Below, one piece after another: positions 53,912 through 63,372 of a stretch of 64,000 nucleotides of DNA. Made by a program: the position numbers and the translations under genes. How positions within the stretch are numbered: the first letter of the stretch is position 1; every line of letters begins with the position of its first letter. The stretch is from DASQHY01 sp035602605 (GTDB lineage: Bacteria > Acidobacteriota > Terriglobia > Acidiferrales > UBA7541). Under the pieces are notes generated by a model that was given only the letters and a program-made list of their open reading frames with translations, made no database searches and had not been told where the DNA came from. The stretch spans positions 1-64,000 of the forward strand of contig DATNLZ010000082.1 in NCBI GenBank assembly GCA_035602605.1, written 5' to 3'.

Positions 53912-56004
53912 AGACGAATTCGCCGGCCTACCGGCACGGCTCCCTGCTTTTGGCGAGCCTGATAGTCGCGGCTAGCCCGCTGCTGGCGCAATCCCCAACG
54001 GCGATGACCTCTGCCGCGGGAAATCCACTCTCGGCGGTCTTGAACCGGGCAGAGCAGGGGACGTCGCCTGCTTCCGTAATCGCGAACGTTGGTTTGACGC
54101 ACGACGGCCAGCACAGCACAGTCCACATCGACGGTACAGGTCCGCTAAAATATCGTGCGCAGCGGATGAAAAGCCCGGACCGTTTAGTCTTGGACTTCAG
54201 TGCGACCCGATTGTCCGTTAAGCAGTCCAAAATTGCTGGTGAAGCTGCTCCTATCCAGTCCATCCGCATGGCGCAATACAAACCAGAGATTGCTCGGGTC
54301 GTGATTGACCTGACGTCAACGGCACAGTACTCCATCAAGAGTGAGGGAAAAGCTGTGGTGGTGGTCTTCGACGACGCACTGGCCCCGGCGGCTCAGGCAA
54401 CCCCGTCCTCGGTTTCTTCGAGCTCTGCGGCCAATGCCGCTTTTGAGAACGACGAGGTAAAGCTAGGGGATCCCAAAGCCGAGATTCGTCCAGTGAAATT
54501 TGTCGTGGAACAATCACGCCCTACAGCAACTCATGCGCGTCGTGTGACCGCAGTGCAGGCTCCCAGGATTCAATTGCCGGCAGAGCTGACCCAGCCCTCA
54601 GTCCACCTTGCTAGTTTTGGAGGAACCCGGCAGCCACTGGCTCCGCGAGGTGCTCAAGAGCCCGCATCGCAACAGGCTGCACCTGTGCCCGCACAGACTC
54701 AGGTGCCACGCCCAGCTCAGGCCAATACGCCGCCTCCGGCTACTAGCGGAAAGTACACCGGTGAACCGATTTCCGTGAATTTGAAAGATGTTGACCTGAA
54801 AGATTTCTTTCGCTTGATTCACGAGATCAGCGGGTTAAACGTTGTTCTGGACCCCGCCGTGAAGGGCACGCTCACGATTGTGCTCGATGAGGTTCCCTGG
54901 GACCAGGCGCTTGACATCGTGCTGCAGAACAATGGCTTGGACAAACAGATTAGCGGAAACGTGCTGCGCGTAGCGACGCGTGACACTCTGAAGAGAGAAG
55001 CCGAAACCAGCCGCGACCTGGCCAAGGCACAGAATGATGCCATAGATCCGGTTACTTGGACGAAAGTCCTCAGCTATTCCAAGGCCGAAACCATGCGCGA
55101 CACGCTCAAGAGATTCTTGACCCCGCGCGGAGAGATTCTGGCCGACATTCGATCGAATACAGTTATCGTCCGCGATATTCCGGCAGTCATTCCACCCATT
55201 GAGAACTTGATCCGGCAGCTCGATCGGAAATCGCAGCAAGTGGAAATCGAGGCGCGTGTGGTATCGGCGTCGCGGGCGTTTTCGCGCGATATCGGCGTAC
55301 AGCTTGGTATGGAAGGCACGACCACCGGTGGACGCTCTCTGTTTGGAGGGGCGTCGCAGGTTGGAACCAGTCCTGTCGCAAACGGCCCAAGTGTCTTGCC
55401 GCCTCTGACCACGGCGGGCACAACTTCGATGCCCTTACTGGTGAATTTGGGCGCCGGCGTTCCGACCAGCGGCGTGACTTTCTTGCACCGCTCACCGAAC
55501 TTCGCTCTCGACCTATTCATCACTGCGGCAGAAGCGAAAGGTATCGGCAAATTACTCTCTAAGCCGAAGGTCATTACCCAAAACAACGAGAAGGCCGTCG
55601 TAAAACAGGGAACCAAGATTCCCATCCAGACGACGATCAACAACACGATTTCCGTTCAGTTTATCGATGCGGTCCTGAGGCTTGAGGTGACTCCGCAAAT
55701 CACCGCCGAGGGAACCGTGTTCATGGATGTGCTCGTTGAGAACACCCAGATCGACAACGGTATCCCACGCGTCCAGGGTATTCCTGCATTGAACACGCAA
55801 TCGGCAGAGACCAAGGTAACCGTGCTGGATGGCGGAACAGTAGTGATTGGCGGGATCATCATCTCGCAACAGCGCACCGACATCACCGAAGTGCCCTTCA
55901 TCGGAAGCTTGCCTCTGATCGGCCATCTCTTCCGAAGGACCAACATCAACAATACCGCTCAGGAGCTGTTGTTCTTCCTGACTCCTCGAGTTCTTCCGGG
56001 GTAA
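53908..56004 (+). CDS. pilQ: Type IV pilus secretin PilQ
   Basis: A 698-residue outer-membrane secretin. A signal peptide (about 1-30) precedes an AMIN domain (about 55-150, with the VHIDGTGPLKYRAQR strand) that binds peptidoglycan. A Pro/Ala/Gln-rich linker (about 155-285), two N domains (STN and N1) and the C-terminal secretin pore domain (about 450-698) follow. The pore domain has the closing VPFIGSLPLIGHLF and ELLFFLTPRVLPG motifs. ATG 53908 overlaps the pilP stop. A strong intrinsic terminator lies 60 bases after its stop. Confidence 0.95.
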   Translation: MKTNSPAYRHGSLLLASLIVAASPLLAQSPTAMTSAAGNPLSAVLNRAEQGTSPASVIANVGLTHDGQHSTVHIDGTGPLKYRAQRMKSPDRLVLDFSATRLSVKQSKIAGEAAPIQSIRMAQYKPEIARVVIDLTSTAQYSIKSEGKAVVVVFDDALAPAAQATPSSVSSSSAANAAFENDEVKLGDPKAEIRPVKFVVEQSRPTATHARRVTAVQAPRIQLPAELTQPSVHLASFGGTRQPLAPRGAQEPASQQAAPVPAQTQVPRPAQANTPPPATSGKYTGEPISVNLKDVDLKDFFRLIHEISGLNVVLDPAVKGTLTIVLDEVPWDQALDIVLQNNGLDKQISGNVLRVATRDTLKREAETSRDLAKAQNDAIDPVTWTKVLSYSKAETMRDTLKRFLTPRGEILADIRSNTVIVRDIPAVIPPIENLIRQLDRKSQQVEIEARVVSASRAFSRDIGVQLGMEGTTTGGRSLFGGASQVGTSPVANGPSVLPPLTTAGTTSMPLLVNLGAGVPTSGVTFLHRSPNFALDLFITAAEAKGIGKLLSKPKVITQNNEKAVVKQGTKIPIQTTINNTISVQFIDAVLRLEVTPQITAEGTVFMDVLVENTQIDNGIPRVQGIPALNTQSAETKVTVLDGGTVVIGGIIISQQRTDITEVPFIGSLPLIGHLFRRTNINNTAQELLFFLTPRVLPG

Positions 56005-56065
56005 CAACCGGACCCGGGTGGGCGCAGCTCGCAGCGATCCACAGCAATCTTCCTAAGGGCGAAGG

Positions 56066-56092
56066 GGAGGGGACACTGGTCTCCTCCTTTTT
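56066..56092 (+). terminator. Intrinsic terminator of the pilMNOPQ operon
   Basis: GGAGGGGAC (56066-56074) pairs with GTCTCCTCC (56079-56087) over nine bases with one G-T wobble around the loop ACTG, followed by TTTTTGTTTT. Confidence 0.85.
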
Positions 56093-56113
56093 GTTTTAGG
56101 TAGTCGAGGTCTC

Positions 56114-57196
56114 ATGAGCGACGTTTACGTACACCGTTTGAGATTGTTACGGGCACGCCTGGCGGCCAAAAGTATCGGGGCGTTGTTAATCACGCATTTG
56201 CCGAACATTTTCTACCTCTCCGGATTTTCCGGGGATTCGGGAGCGCTGCTGGTTGATGAGAGCCGCGTGGCCCTATTGACCGACGGGCGCTTTACGGTTC
56301 AGGCTCGGCAAGAGTTGCGAATTGGCGCTCGACTGGTTATATCTCGCGGCCCACTCGTGAAATCAGTTGGGGAATGGTTACGGAGGAAACGGGTTACGGT
56401 TGGCTTCGAGGCCAGCCAAGTGACCGTGGCTCAGATGAAAGCCCTTCGCCGGGCGACCGGTCCGAGCACGCGCTGGGTCCCCCTAACGGCAATGGTCGAG
56501 GGTCTGAGGGCCATTAAGGACGCGGATGAGATAGACCGGATGCGCCGGGCGGCACGACTGGCGTCCAGCACCTTGGCGGAGGTGCTGCCGTTGTTGAAGC
56601 CGGGGGTGCGGGAATTTGAAATTGCCGCCGAAATCGAGTACCGAATGCGAGGCAATGGCGCCGAAGGGCCGTCCTTCAAGACCATTGTGGCTTTCGGAGC
56701 GCGGGCAGCACTCCCTCATGCACGCCCCACAGCTAAGAAGCTGAGGAAAAATGAGTTGGTCGTGCTCGACCTGGGTGCTATACTCGCCGGCTATTGTAGC
56801 GATTTGACGCGTACGGTATACGTAGGGAAGGCCTCATCGCGTATCCGCAACTGGTATGAGGCCGTGCGCCAGGCCCAGGGGGCAGCGATCGCTGCTACGC
56901 GGTCCGGCGCGCTGGCGGGAGACATCGACGGGGCCGCCCGGCGGGTTCTGGCGGGCATGGGTTTAGGGAAGTATTTTATTCACAGTACGGGGCATGGCTT
57001 GGGCTTGGAGATCCATGAGGATCCCAGGCTTGCGCGAGGCCAAAAACAACTCCTGCAAGCGGGGAATGTCGTAACCATCGAACCCGGAGTGTATGTCCAG
57101 GGCGTTGGTGGAATCCGGATCGAAGACGACGTGGCTGTACATGCTGATCGCGTCGAGGTTTTGACCGTTGCGCCGCGCGATTTCCTAGAACTTTGA
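56114..57196 (+). CDS. Xaa-Pro aminopeptidase, M24 family
   Basis: A 360-residue dinuclear metal aminopeptidase that removes the first residue before proline. The creatinase-type N domain (about 1-130) is followed by the pita-bread catalytic domain. The five ligands are apparent in LDLGAILAGYCSDLTRT (two Asp), STGHGLGLEIHE (His), TIEPGVYV (Glu) and GGIRIEDDV (Glu). Length is that of the short PepQ/YqhT type. ATG 56114. The next gene starts seven bases after its stop, so it probably shares a transcript with accB. Confidence 0.92.
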   Translation: MSDVYVHRLRLLRARLAAKSIGALLITHLPNIFYLSGFSGDSGALLVDESRVALLTDGRFTVQARQELRIGARLVISRGPLVKSVGEWLRRKRVTVGFEASQVTVAQMKALRRATGPSTRWVPLTAMVEGLRAIKDADEIDRMRRAARLASSTLAEVLPLLKPGVREFEIAAEIEYRMRGNGAEGPSFKTIVAFGARAALPHARPTAKKLRKNELVVLDLGAILAGYCSDLTRTVYVGKASSRIRNWYEAVRQAQGAAIAATRSGALAGDIDGAARRVLAGMGLGKYFIHSTGHGLGLEIHEDPRLARGQKQLLQAGNVVTIEPGVYVQGVGGIRIEDDVAVHADRVEVLTVAPRDFLEL

Positions 57197-57202
57197 GTAT
57201 CC

Positions 57203-57763
57203 ATGGCTAAGAAGAAACCTGCCAAGCCCGCCACGGGTGAATCGCAGCTTGACCTGAATCAAATCGAGAGCTTGCTCGGCTTCATGGCCGAACACCATCT
57301 GGAGGAATTCGAATATTCCCGTGGAGATCTGCGCATTCGTCTAAAGAAGGCGGGCGCAAATTCAGCGTCGAGCCCGGCCAACAATGTTGCGTCCCCTGGT
57401 CAGGCCGTGGAAGGCGCAAGCGGGGTGTTGGAAGAAATTGCCGGGACCTCGGCTTCTCCATCGTCTGCGGCAACGACGCGCGAAAGCAGCCTCGAGGCGC
57501 AAATCGACGAAAATCTCCATACCATCAAGTCCCCTATCGTAGGAACCTACTATGAGTCGCCCACACCGGGTGGCGTCGCATTCGTCAAGGTTGGTGACAC
57601 GGTCCAGACAGGCCAAGTGCTCTGCATCATTGAAGCCATGAAGTTAATGAATGAAATAGAATCTGATGTTAGCGGCGAGGTGACGGGAATGATGGCGGAA
57701 AATGGCCAGCCCGTCGAGTACGGCCAGGCCCTCTTTATCATCCGGCCGAGCCGGAAGAAGTAA
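57203..57763 (+). CDS. accB: Biotin carboxyl carrier protein of acetyl-CoA carboxylase
   Basis: A 186-residue carrier whose lysine in EAMKLM (about 150) is biotinylated. An N-terminal helical region (about 12-42) that binds biotin carboxylase is joined by an Ala/Ser-rich linker to the C-terminal biotinyl domain (about 108-182). The linker is typical of bacterial AccB. It brings CO2 to the carboxyltransferase in fatty acid synthesis. accC follows after 10 bases. Confidence 0.95.
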   Translation: MAKKKPAKPATGESQLDLNQIESLLGFMAEHHLEEFEYSRGDLRIRLKKAGANSASSPANNVASPGQAVEGASGVLEEIAGTSASPSSAATTRESSLEAQIDENLHTIKSPIVGTYYESPTPGGVAFVKVGDTVQTGQVLCIIEAMKLMNEIESDVSGEVTGMMAENGQPVEYGQALFIIRPSRKK

Positions 57764-57773
57764 ATCCTACCTT

Positions 57774-59126
57774 ATGATGTTCCGCAAAATCCTGGTCGCC
57801 AATCGAGCAGAAATCGCTTTGCGCGTTATATGCGCTTGTAAGGAACTGGGCATCGCTACCGTAGCGGTCTATTCCGAGCCTGATCGCAACTCGCTCCACG
57901 TGCGTTTTGCCGATGAAGCCGTGTGTATCGGGCCGGCGCGAAGCACGGAAAGTTACCTCAATATCCCGCAAGTGATCAGCGCTGCGGAAATCACCAATGT
58001 GGACGCCATCCACCCCGGATACGGGTTCCTGTCTGAAAATGCCAATTTCGCGGCGGTATGCGAAGCCTCGCATATCACGTTTATTGGTCCGGAGCCGGAG
58101 ACGCTTCGATTGATGGGAGAAAAAGACCGTGCACGGCGTGAGATGAAGGCAATGGGCCTCCCGACGGTACCCGGGACAGATGGCATCATTGAAAACGAAG
58201 AAGCCCTTGAGCTTGCCGGGCAGCAAATCGGCTTTCCACTGATCATCAAAGCATCTGCCGGAGGCGGCGGCCGCGGGATGCGCGTAGTTCGCAGCCAGGA
58301 AGAACTGTTGCCGGCATTCCGAGCAGCGCACAATGAAGCCCAGCAGGCCTTCGGCGTTCCCGACGTTTATGCCGAGAGATTCATTGAGCGGCCACGGCAC
58401 ATCGAGTTTCAGGTGCTGGGGGACCGTCACGGTAATGTCATGCATTTGGGTGAGCGCGAATGCAGCATTCAACGGCGTCACCAGAAATTAGTCGAAGAGT
58501 CTCCTTCGCTAGCGCTGGACGCCAAGCAACGTGAGCAAATAGGCTCGCGCATTGTCGGAGTACTGAAAAAAATCGGGTACTCTAATGCCGGCACGGTCGA
58601 ATTCTTGATGGATGAGGATGGGAGCTTTTATTTCATCGAAATGAACACGCGAATTCAAGTGGAGCATCCCGTCACCGAGATGGTTACCGGCGTGGACTTG
58701 ATCAAATCGCAGATTCGATTGGCGGCGGGCGAGAAACTTGATGACGCCGTCGGCAAGGTAAAATTCTCTGGCCATAGCATCGAATGCCGCATCAATGCGG
58801 AAGACCCCGACACGTTTGTGCCCTCCGCCGGGCGCATCACTACGTTTCAGCCGCCTGGCGGCACCGGTGTGCGCGTGGATTCTGCCGCGCACGCTGACGC
58901 CGTCATTCCACCTTACTACGATTCGCTGATTGCCAAGCTGATCGTGCACGGGCGAGACCGCGCCGAGGCCATTGCGCGCATGCGCAGAGCCCTGGAAATG
59001 TTCGTGGTCGAGGGTGTGAAGACCACGATTCCGCTGCACCGCAAAATTCTCGCCGAGCCTGATTTCAGTGACGGCCAGTTGCATACGCATTTCCTTGACC
59101 GTTTTGCGCCGGCGAACGCAAAATAG
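57774..59126 (+). CDS. accC: Biotin carboxylase subunit of acetyl-CoA carboxylase
   Basis: A 450-residue ATP-grasp enzyme that carboxylates AccB. The N-terminal domain begins MMFRKILVANRAEIALRVI. The glycine-rich ATP loop SAGGGGRGMRV, catalytic residues in EMNTRIQVEHPVTEM and the C-terminal clamp are all in place, and length equals the family's. Start ATG 57774, or 57777 directly after. Forms the accBC pair with the preceding gene. Confidence 0.96.
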   Translation: MMFRKILVANRAEIALRVICACKELGIATVAVYSEPDRNSLHVRFADEAVCIGPARSTESYLNIPQVISAAEITNVDAIHPGYGFLSENANFAAVCEASHITFIGPEPETLRLMGEKDRARREMKAMGLPTVPGTDGIIENEEALELAGQQIGFPLIIKASAGGGGRGMRVVRSQEELLPAFRAAHNEAQQAFGVPDVYAERFIERPRHIEFQVLGDRHGNVMHLGERECSIQRRHQKLVEESPSLALDAKQREQIGSRIVGVLKKIGYSNAGTVEFLMDEDGSFYFIEMNTRIQVEHPVTEMVTGVDLIKSQIRLAAGEKLDDAVGKVKFSGHSIECRINAEDPDTFVPSAGRITTFQPPGGTGVRVDSAAHADAVIPPYYDSLIAKLIVHGRDRAEAIARMRRALEMFVVEGVKTTIPLHRKILAEPDFSDGQLHTHFLDRFAPANAK

Positions 59127-59131
59127 CGCAA

Positions 59132-59791
59132 ATGCCGCTTGTCTTTGCAAAGCTGTATGCAATAATGGACGCCACGTTGCTCAAAACGTCGGAGTTGGCC
59201 TGCGCGGAAATGTTGGCCCAAGCCGGGCTTGAGCTTATTCAATATCGCAACAAAACCGCAACGTCCCGCCAGTATCTTGAAACTTCCCGGAGCTTGTCGG
59301 CATTGTTTCATTCACATCGAATCCGTTTCATCGTGAATGATCGTGCCGACATCTCTGTGCTAGCGGGCGCCGACGGTGTTCACGTGGGTCAGGAAGATCT
59401 AGGTGCGGACTGTGCGCGCGCGATTTGCGGACCACAATCCTGGGTAGGAGTTTCCACTCACAATCTTGATCAGGTGCGCCGCGCCGCTGCTAGTTCCGCA
59501 GATTACATCGCCATAGGCCCGATCTTCGCGACGAACACAAAAGCGAATCCCGACCCGGTGGTCGGAACGAAATTAATTCGCGCAGCGCGCGCGATGACCG
59601 CAAAACCCATCGTCGCCATCGGTGGGATTACCCTTGAGCGTACCGAAGAAGTGCTCGCCTCCGGGGCAGATTCATTTGCCGTGGCCGGCGACATACTCTG
59701 CGCCCCAGACCCAGGCCAGCGCGCGCGTGAGTACTTGCAACGAATCCAACAGCAGAAAATTCGTAGCGCAAGGAACCCAGACAGTGTCTGA
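59132..59791 (+). CDS. thiE: Thiamine phosphate synthase
   Basis: A 219-residue TIM-barrel enzyme that joins the thiazole phosphate and HMP-pyrophosphate halves of thiamine. Family motifs are QYRNKTATSRQYLE (phosphate grip), NDRADIS, GADGVHVGQEDL, and SADYIAIGPIF followed by the VAIGGI strand. It starts five bases after accC. The last eight bases overlap the start of the permease gene. No thiamine riboswitch is seen upstream, where the region is only five bases long. Confidence 0.93.
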   Translation: MPLVFAKLYAIMDATLLKTSELACAEMLAQAGLELIQYRNKTATSRQYLETSRSLSALFHSHRIRFIVNDRADISVLAGADGVHVGQEDLGADCARAICGPQSWVGVSTHNLDQVRRAAASSADYIAIGPIFATNTKANPDPVVGTKLIRAARAMTAKPIVAIGGITLERTEEVLASGADSFAVAGDILCAPDPGQRAREYLQRIQQQKIRSARNPDSV

Positions 59792-61340
59792 GTCTGCCAG
59801 GGCTGTTACCCGAGCTTCCACAAGCGCCGACACTGGCTTCGTTCGCGCCATCGGTCTTTTCGACGGCACCATGATCGTGGTTGGCTCGATGATCGGGTCC
59901 GGCATTTTCATTGTGGCCGCCGATATCGCGCGACAAACCGGTTCCCCGGGAGGCCTGCTCTCGACATGGATTATCACCGGGCTGCTCACTGTGTCCGCTG
60001 CGCTGGCCTATGGCGAGCTTGCCGCAATGATGCCGCGCGCCGGCGGGCAATATGTTTTCTTGCGTGAGGCTTACTCACCGCTCTGGGGTTTTCTCTACGG
60101 GTGGACGCTTTTCCTGGTGATTCAGACGGGAACCATCGCGGCAGTCGCGGTGGGATTTGCGCGCTATCTCGGAGTATTCGCGCCGGCTATCTCGCCCACC
60201 GCCTGGATTATTCCGCCAATTGCGCTCTCTGGGAAGTATGCGATCAGTCTTTCCTGGCAGCAACTCGTCGCCGTTATCATGATCCTGTTGATCACCTTCT
60301 TGAACACGCTCGGCGTGCGCCTCGGCAAGCTGATTCAAAATATTTTCACCAGTGCGAAGACCCTCTCGCTCGCCGCGCTGATTTTGCTGGGCATTTTTGT
60401 GGGCCGCAACGCCGCCGCGATGCGTGACAATTTCGGCCGCTTCTGGGAAATTCGCGGAACCGTGCCACTCGAGCCAGGTGCTGATTTCTTGAAATCGCTC
60501 GTGCCTGCAGTCACTGCGGCCAGCGGAGCGTTTGGTCTTTTCGTGGCTTTTGGCGTGGCACAGGTCGGCTCGCTATTTTCCGCCGACGCATGGAACAACA
60601 TCACTTTCACGGCCGGCGAAGTGAAAAATCCCAAGCGCGACGTCGCGCTATCGATGGCCTTTGGCACCATCATTGTCATTACTCTCTACTGCCTGGCGAA
60701 CGTGGCCTATCTCATGACCTTGCCGCTCGCACAGATTCAGAATGCACCCGACGATCGCGTGGCCACGGCGCTGCTTAGCGCCATCTTCGGATATACTGGG
60801 GCTTACTTAATGGCTGGGGCCATCGTTATTTCCACATTCGGCTGCAACAATGGATTGATCATGGCGGGTGCGCGAGTTTATTACGCCATGGCGCGTGACG
60901 GCTTGTTTTTTAAGTCTACCGGCGAGCTAAACGATAAGCGCGTGCCTGCGCGGGCGCTTGTGCTCCAGGGGCTTTGGACAGCATTCCTGGTGCTGCCTCG
61001 CACACGCCTGGTTGACGGCAAGTCCGGCGTGATTTCGTATGGAAATTTATACAACGATTTGCTCGATTACGTTGTGTTCTCCGTGCTCCTTTTTTACATA
61101 CTGACCATCGCCGGGATTTTTGTGCTGCGGCGCAAGCGTCCTGCAGTTGAGCGCCCGTACAAAGCTCTTGGTTATCCGGTGCTTCCTGCGCTATATATCA
61201 TCGCCGCGAGCGCCATTATGCTCGTGTTGCTGCTTTACAAAACGCAAACAACTTGGCCAGGACTCCTGATTGTGCTATTGGGTGTGCCGGTCTATTGGAT
61301 GTGGAGTCGCCGTAAGCGAGCTCAAGCGCCTGAGCGTTGA
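59784..61340 (+). CDS. APC-superfamily amino acid permease
   Basis: A 518-residue transporter with about 12 hydrophobic helices and the APC signature in GSMIGSGIFIVAADIA (first helix, ligand-binding GSG loop). The conserved segment ITFTAGEVKNPKRDVALSMAFG lies between helices 6 and 7. It probably moves an amino acid or amine with protons or sodium; the substrate is unknown. GTG 59784 with AAGGA 9 bases upstream is chosen over longer frame starts and overlaps thiE by 8 bases. Confidence 0.88.
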   Translation: MSESARAVTRASTSADTGFVRAIGLFDGTMIVVGSMIGSGIFIVAADIARQTGSPGGLLSTWIITGLLTVSAALAYGELAAMMPRAGGQYVFLREAYSPLWGFLYGWTLFLVIQTGTIAAVAVGFARYLGVFAPAISPTAWIIPPIALSGKYAISLSWQQLVAVIMILLITFLNTLGVRLGKLIQNIFTSAKTLSLAALILLGIFVGRNAAAMRDNFGRFWEIRGTVPLEPGADFLKSLVPAVTAASGAFGLFVAFGVAQVGSLFSADAWNNITFTAGEVKNPKRDVALSMAFGTIIVITLYCLANVAYLMTLPLAQIQNAPDDRVATALLSAIFGYTGAYLMAGAIVISTFGCNNGLIMAGARVYYAMARDGLFFKSTGELNDKRVPARALVLQGLWTAFLVLPRTRLVDGKSGVISYGNLYNDLLDYVVFSVLLFYILTIAGIFVLRRKRPAVERPYKALGYPVLPALYIIAASAIMLVLLLYKTQTTWPGLLIVLLGVPVYWMWSRRKRAQAPER

Positions 61341-61441
61341 TCGAGTTAGGTTCACCGTTGCCGGTTTGAGTTGATTCGGCACCCGCGTCTCTCGCAAACA
61401 TAGTAAGCGCAGCAACTGAACAGAGCTAAGGAGGAAAGCGC

Positions 61442-63034
61442 ATGGGCAGTCCACTGCTGACGAAGAAGCCGTTGAACCTGCTGCTGGAGGAGGCACGAGA
61501 AACCGGCACTCATAGCCTGAAAAGAACTCTCGGGCCATTTCAACTGACGGCCCTCGGTGTCGGCGCGATCATCGGCGCAGGCATATTCGTGCTTTCTGGC
61601 CTGGGCGCACATTATGCCGGGCCTGGCTTGATGCTGTCATTCGTGCTCTCAGGGCTGGGATGCGCATTTGCGGGCCTTTGTTATGCAGAGTTCGCCGCCA
61701 TGATTCCCCTGGCCGGCAGCGCATACACCTACGCGTACGCGACACTCGGTGAGATTTTTGCGTGGATCATCGGATGGGACCTTACCCTCGAGTACGCCAT
61801 GGGTGCCAGCACGGTCTCATCCGGTTGGTCAAACCACTTCATCGAGCTTCTGAACATTTTCCATATCAAGATGCCTCTCTGGCTGGCGTATGACCACTGG
61901 ACTGCGTTAAGTACCGCCGAAAAAATCGTGGCTCGCCAGATGGCCGCCGCATCCGATCCGAATTTGGTCCCGGGAACGGCAGCGTTCCTGGACAGGGTGG
62001 GAGTCATCATGGGCGCCCATTCTGCGGACCTGGTGCAGCGTGCTCATGACATGGTGGGGGCCCCGACCCTTTTTGGGATGGAAATTGGGTTCAATCTGCC
62101 GGCGTTTTGCATTGCCCTCGTGATCACGGCGATTCTCGTGATCGGAATTAAAGAGAGCGCGCGGTTCAATGCGACCATCGTGGTCATCAAAGTCGCGGTC
62201 GTACTGTTTGTGATTGGCCTGGGCATAAAGTACATCAACGCTGCAAATTGGGGTAATGACTGGACCACATTTGCACCCAATGGCTTCGCGGGAATTGGCG
62301 CGGGCGCGGCATACATTTTCTTTGCGTACATCGGATTCGACGCGGTATCCACCACCGCGCAAGAAGCAAAGAATCCGCAGCGTGATCTGCCCATCGGGAT
62401 CATCGCCTCTCTTCTGGTTTGCACGGTACTGTACATCCTCGTGGCTGCCGTTCTGACGGGTATGGTGCCTTGGCGCGAGATCAACGTGGAGGCCCCGCTG
62501 GCTCGCGCGTTCCTTGACCGCGGGTTAACCACGGCGTCTCACATCATCACTCTCGGAGCGCTAGCAGGACTCACCAGCGTAATGCTGGTAATGCTCTTAG
62601 GGCAGACGCGGGTCCTTTACGCGATGGCCAATGATGGATTACTTCCCAAAAAGTTCTTTGCCGCCGTACACCCCCGTTTTCGCACGCCGTACAAAAACAC
62701 GATTCTCGTTGGACTTCTGGCGGCGATCGTTGGCAGCATTACACCGATTGAAGATATCGGAAGAATGGTGAACATAGGGACGCTGCTTGCCTTCGTCATC
62801 GTGTGCATCGCGGTGATGGTTCTTAGGCGCACCAATCCAGGGCAGCCTCGCCCCTTCCGTACGCCCTGGGTGCCTCTCGTGCCGATCTTGGGAATCGTCA
62901 GCAACGGCTACATGATGTACAAGCTCGGATGGGTCAATTGGGCTCGCTTGATTGCCTGGCTGGTCATTGGACTGCTGATTTATTTCGGTTATAGCCGGTA
63001 CCACAGCAAAATCAGCAACCCCGCTCGAAGATAA
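61442..63034 (+). CDS. APC-superfamily amino acid permease, CAT-like
   Basis: A 530-residue permease with about 12 helices. GVGAIIGAGIFVLSG is the first transmembrane helix with its substrate loop. SAYTYAYATLGEIFAWIIGWDLTLEYAMG and FFAYIGFDAVSTTAQEAKNPQRDLP fit the cationic amino acid transporter (CAT) group rather than the preceding permease. GGAGGA lies at 61430-61436 before ATG 61442. The two permeases are only 100 bases apart and share direction but are not close paralogues. Confidence 0.9.
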   Translation: MGSPLLTKKPLNLLLEEARETGTHSLKRTLGPFQLTALGVGAIIGAGIFVLSGLGAHYAGPGLMLSFVLSGLGCAFAGLCYAEFAAMIPLAGSAYTYAYATLGEIFAWIIGWDLTLEYAMGASTVSSGWSNHFIELLNIFHIKMPLWLAYDHWTALSTAEKIVARQMAAASDPNLVPGTAAFLDRVGVIMGAHSADLVQRAHDMVGAPTLFGMEIGFNLPAFCIALVITAILVIGIKESARFNATIVVIKVAVVLFVIGLGIKYINAANWGNDWTTFAPNGFAGIGAGAAYIFFAYIGFDAVSTTAQEAKNPQRDLPIGIIASLLVCTVLYILVAAVLTGMVPWREINVEAPLARAFLDRGLTTASHIITLGALAGLTSVMLVMLLGQTRVLYAMANDGLLPKKFFAAVHPRFRTPYKNTILVGLLAAIVGSITPIEDIGRMVNIGTLLAFVIVCIAVMVLRRTNPGQPRPFRTPWVPLVPILGIVSNGYMMYKLGWVNWARLIAWLVIGLLIYFGYSRYHSKISNPARR

Positions 63035-63372
63035 ATCACGACGCTTCCGGCCGAGACCCGAAAAATATTCCGCCGTTGCGCGCGGAGAGTGACTCCGTTG
63101 CATTCCATGCGCGGGCTCATGGGAATCGTGGTCTTGCGCTCGATGACCCCTTGCGTCATGTTCAACTCATTGAGCAGTTCGGAACGGTTTACGCTGAATT
63201 CCATCGCTTGGTTTTCCCCACGCGCTGGTGTGGCGCCCCGTAGTCCGAGAACCGCATTCATCCCGCAAAAGGGGCCATGTAGCTCTCGCAGGTGTCCGCT
63301 ACGAGCAAGCTTCGCAGAACAAGTTTTCCTCCTGACGCGGCCTTCAAGTAAAGTAGTCTGTTCTGGTTGCCC
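63035..63372. other. Gap between permease and sensor gene
   Basis: About 340 bases. Apart from the minus-strand dnaN fragment nothing is recognised; no clear terminator follows the permease. Confidence 0.4.
63117..63204 (-). pseudogene. 5' fragment of a dnaN-like sliding clamp gene
   Basis: On the minus strand, from ATG 63204, the frame reads MEFSVNRSELLNELNMTQGV and then IERKTTIP. This is the usual start of a DNA polymerase III beta subunit. The match ends after about 29 codons and the continuation (MSPRMECNGV...) is unrelated. No other clamp segment follows. It is a truncated copy of the gene start, probably a duplication or excision scar. Confidence 0.55.
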
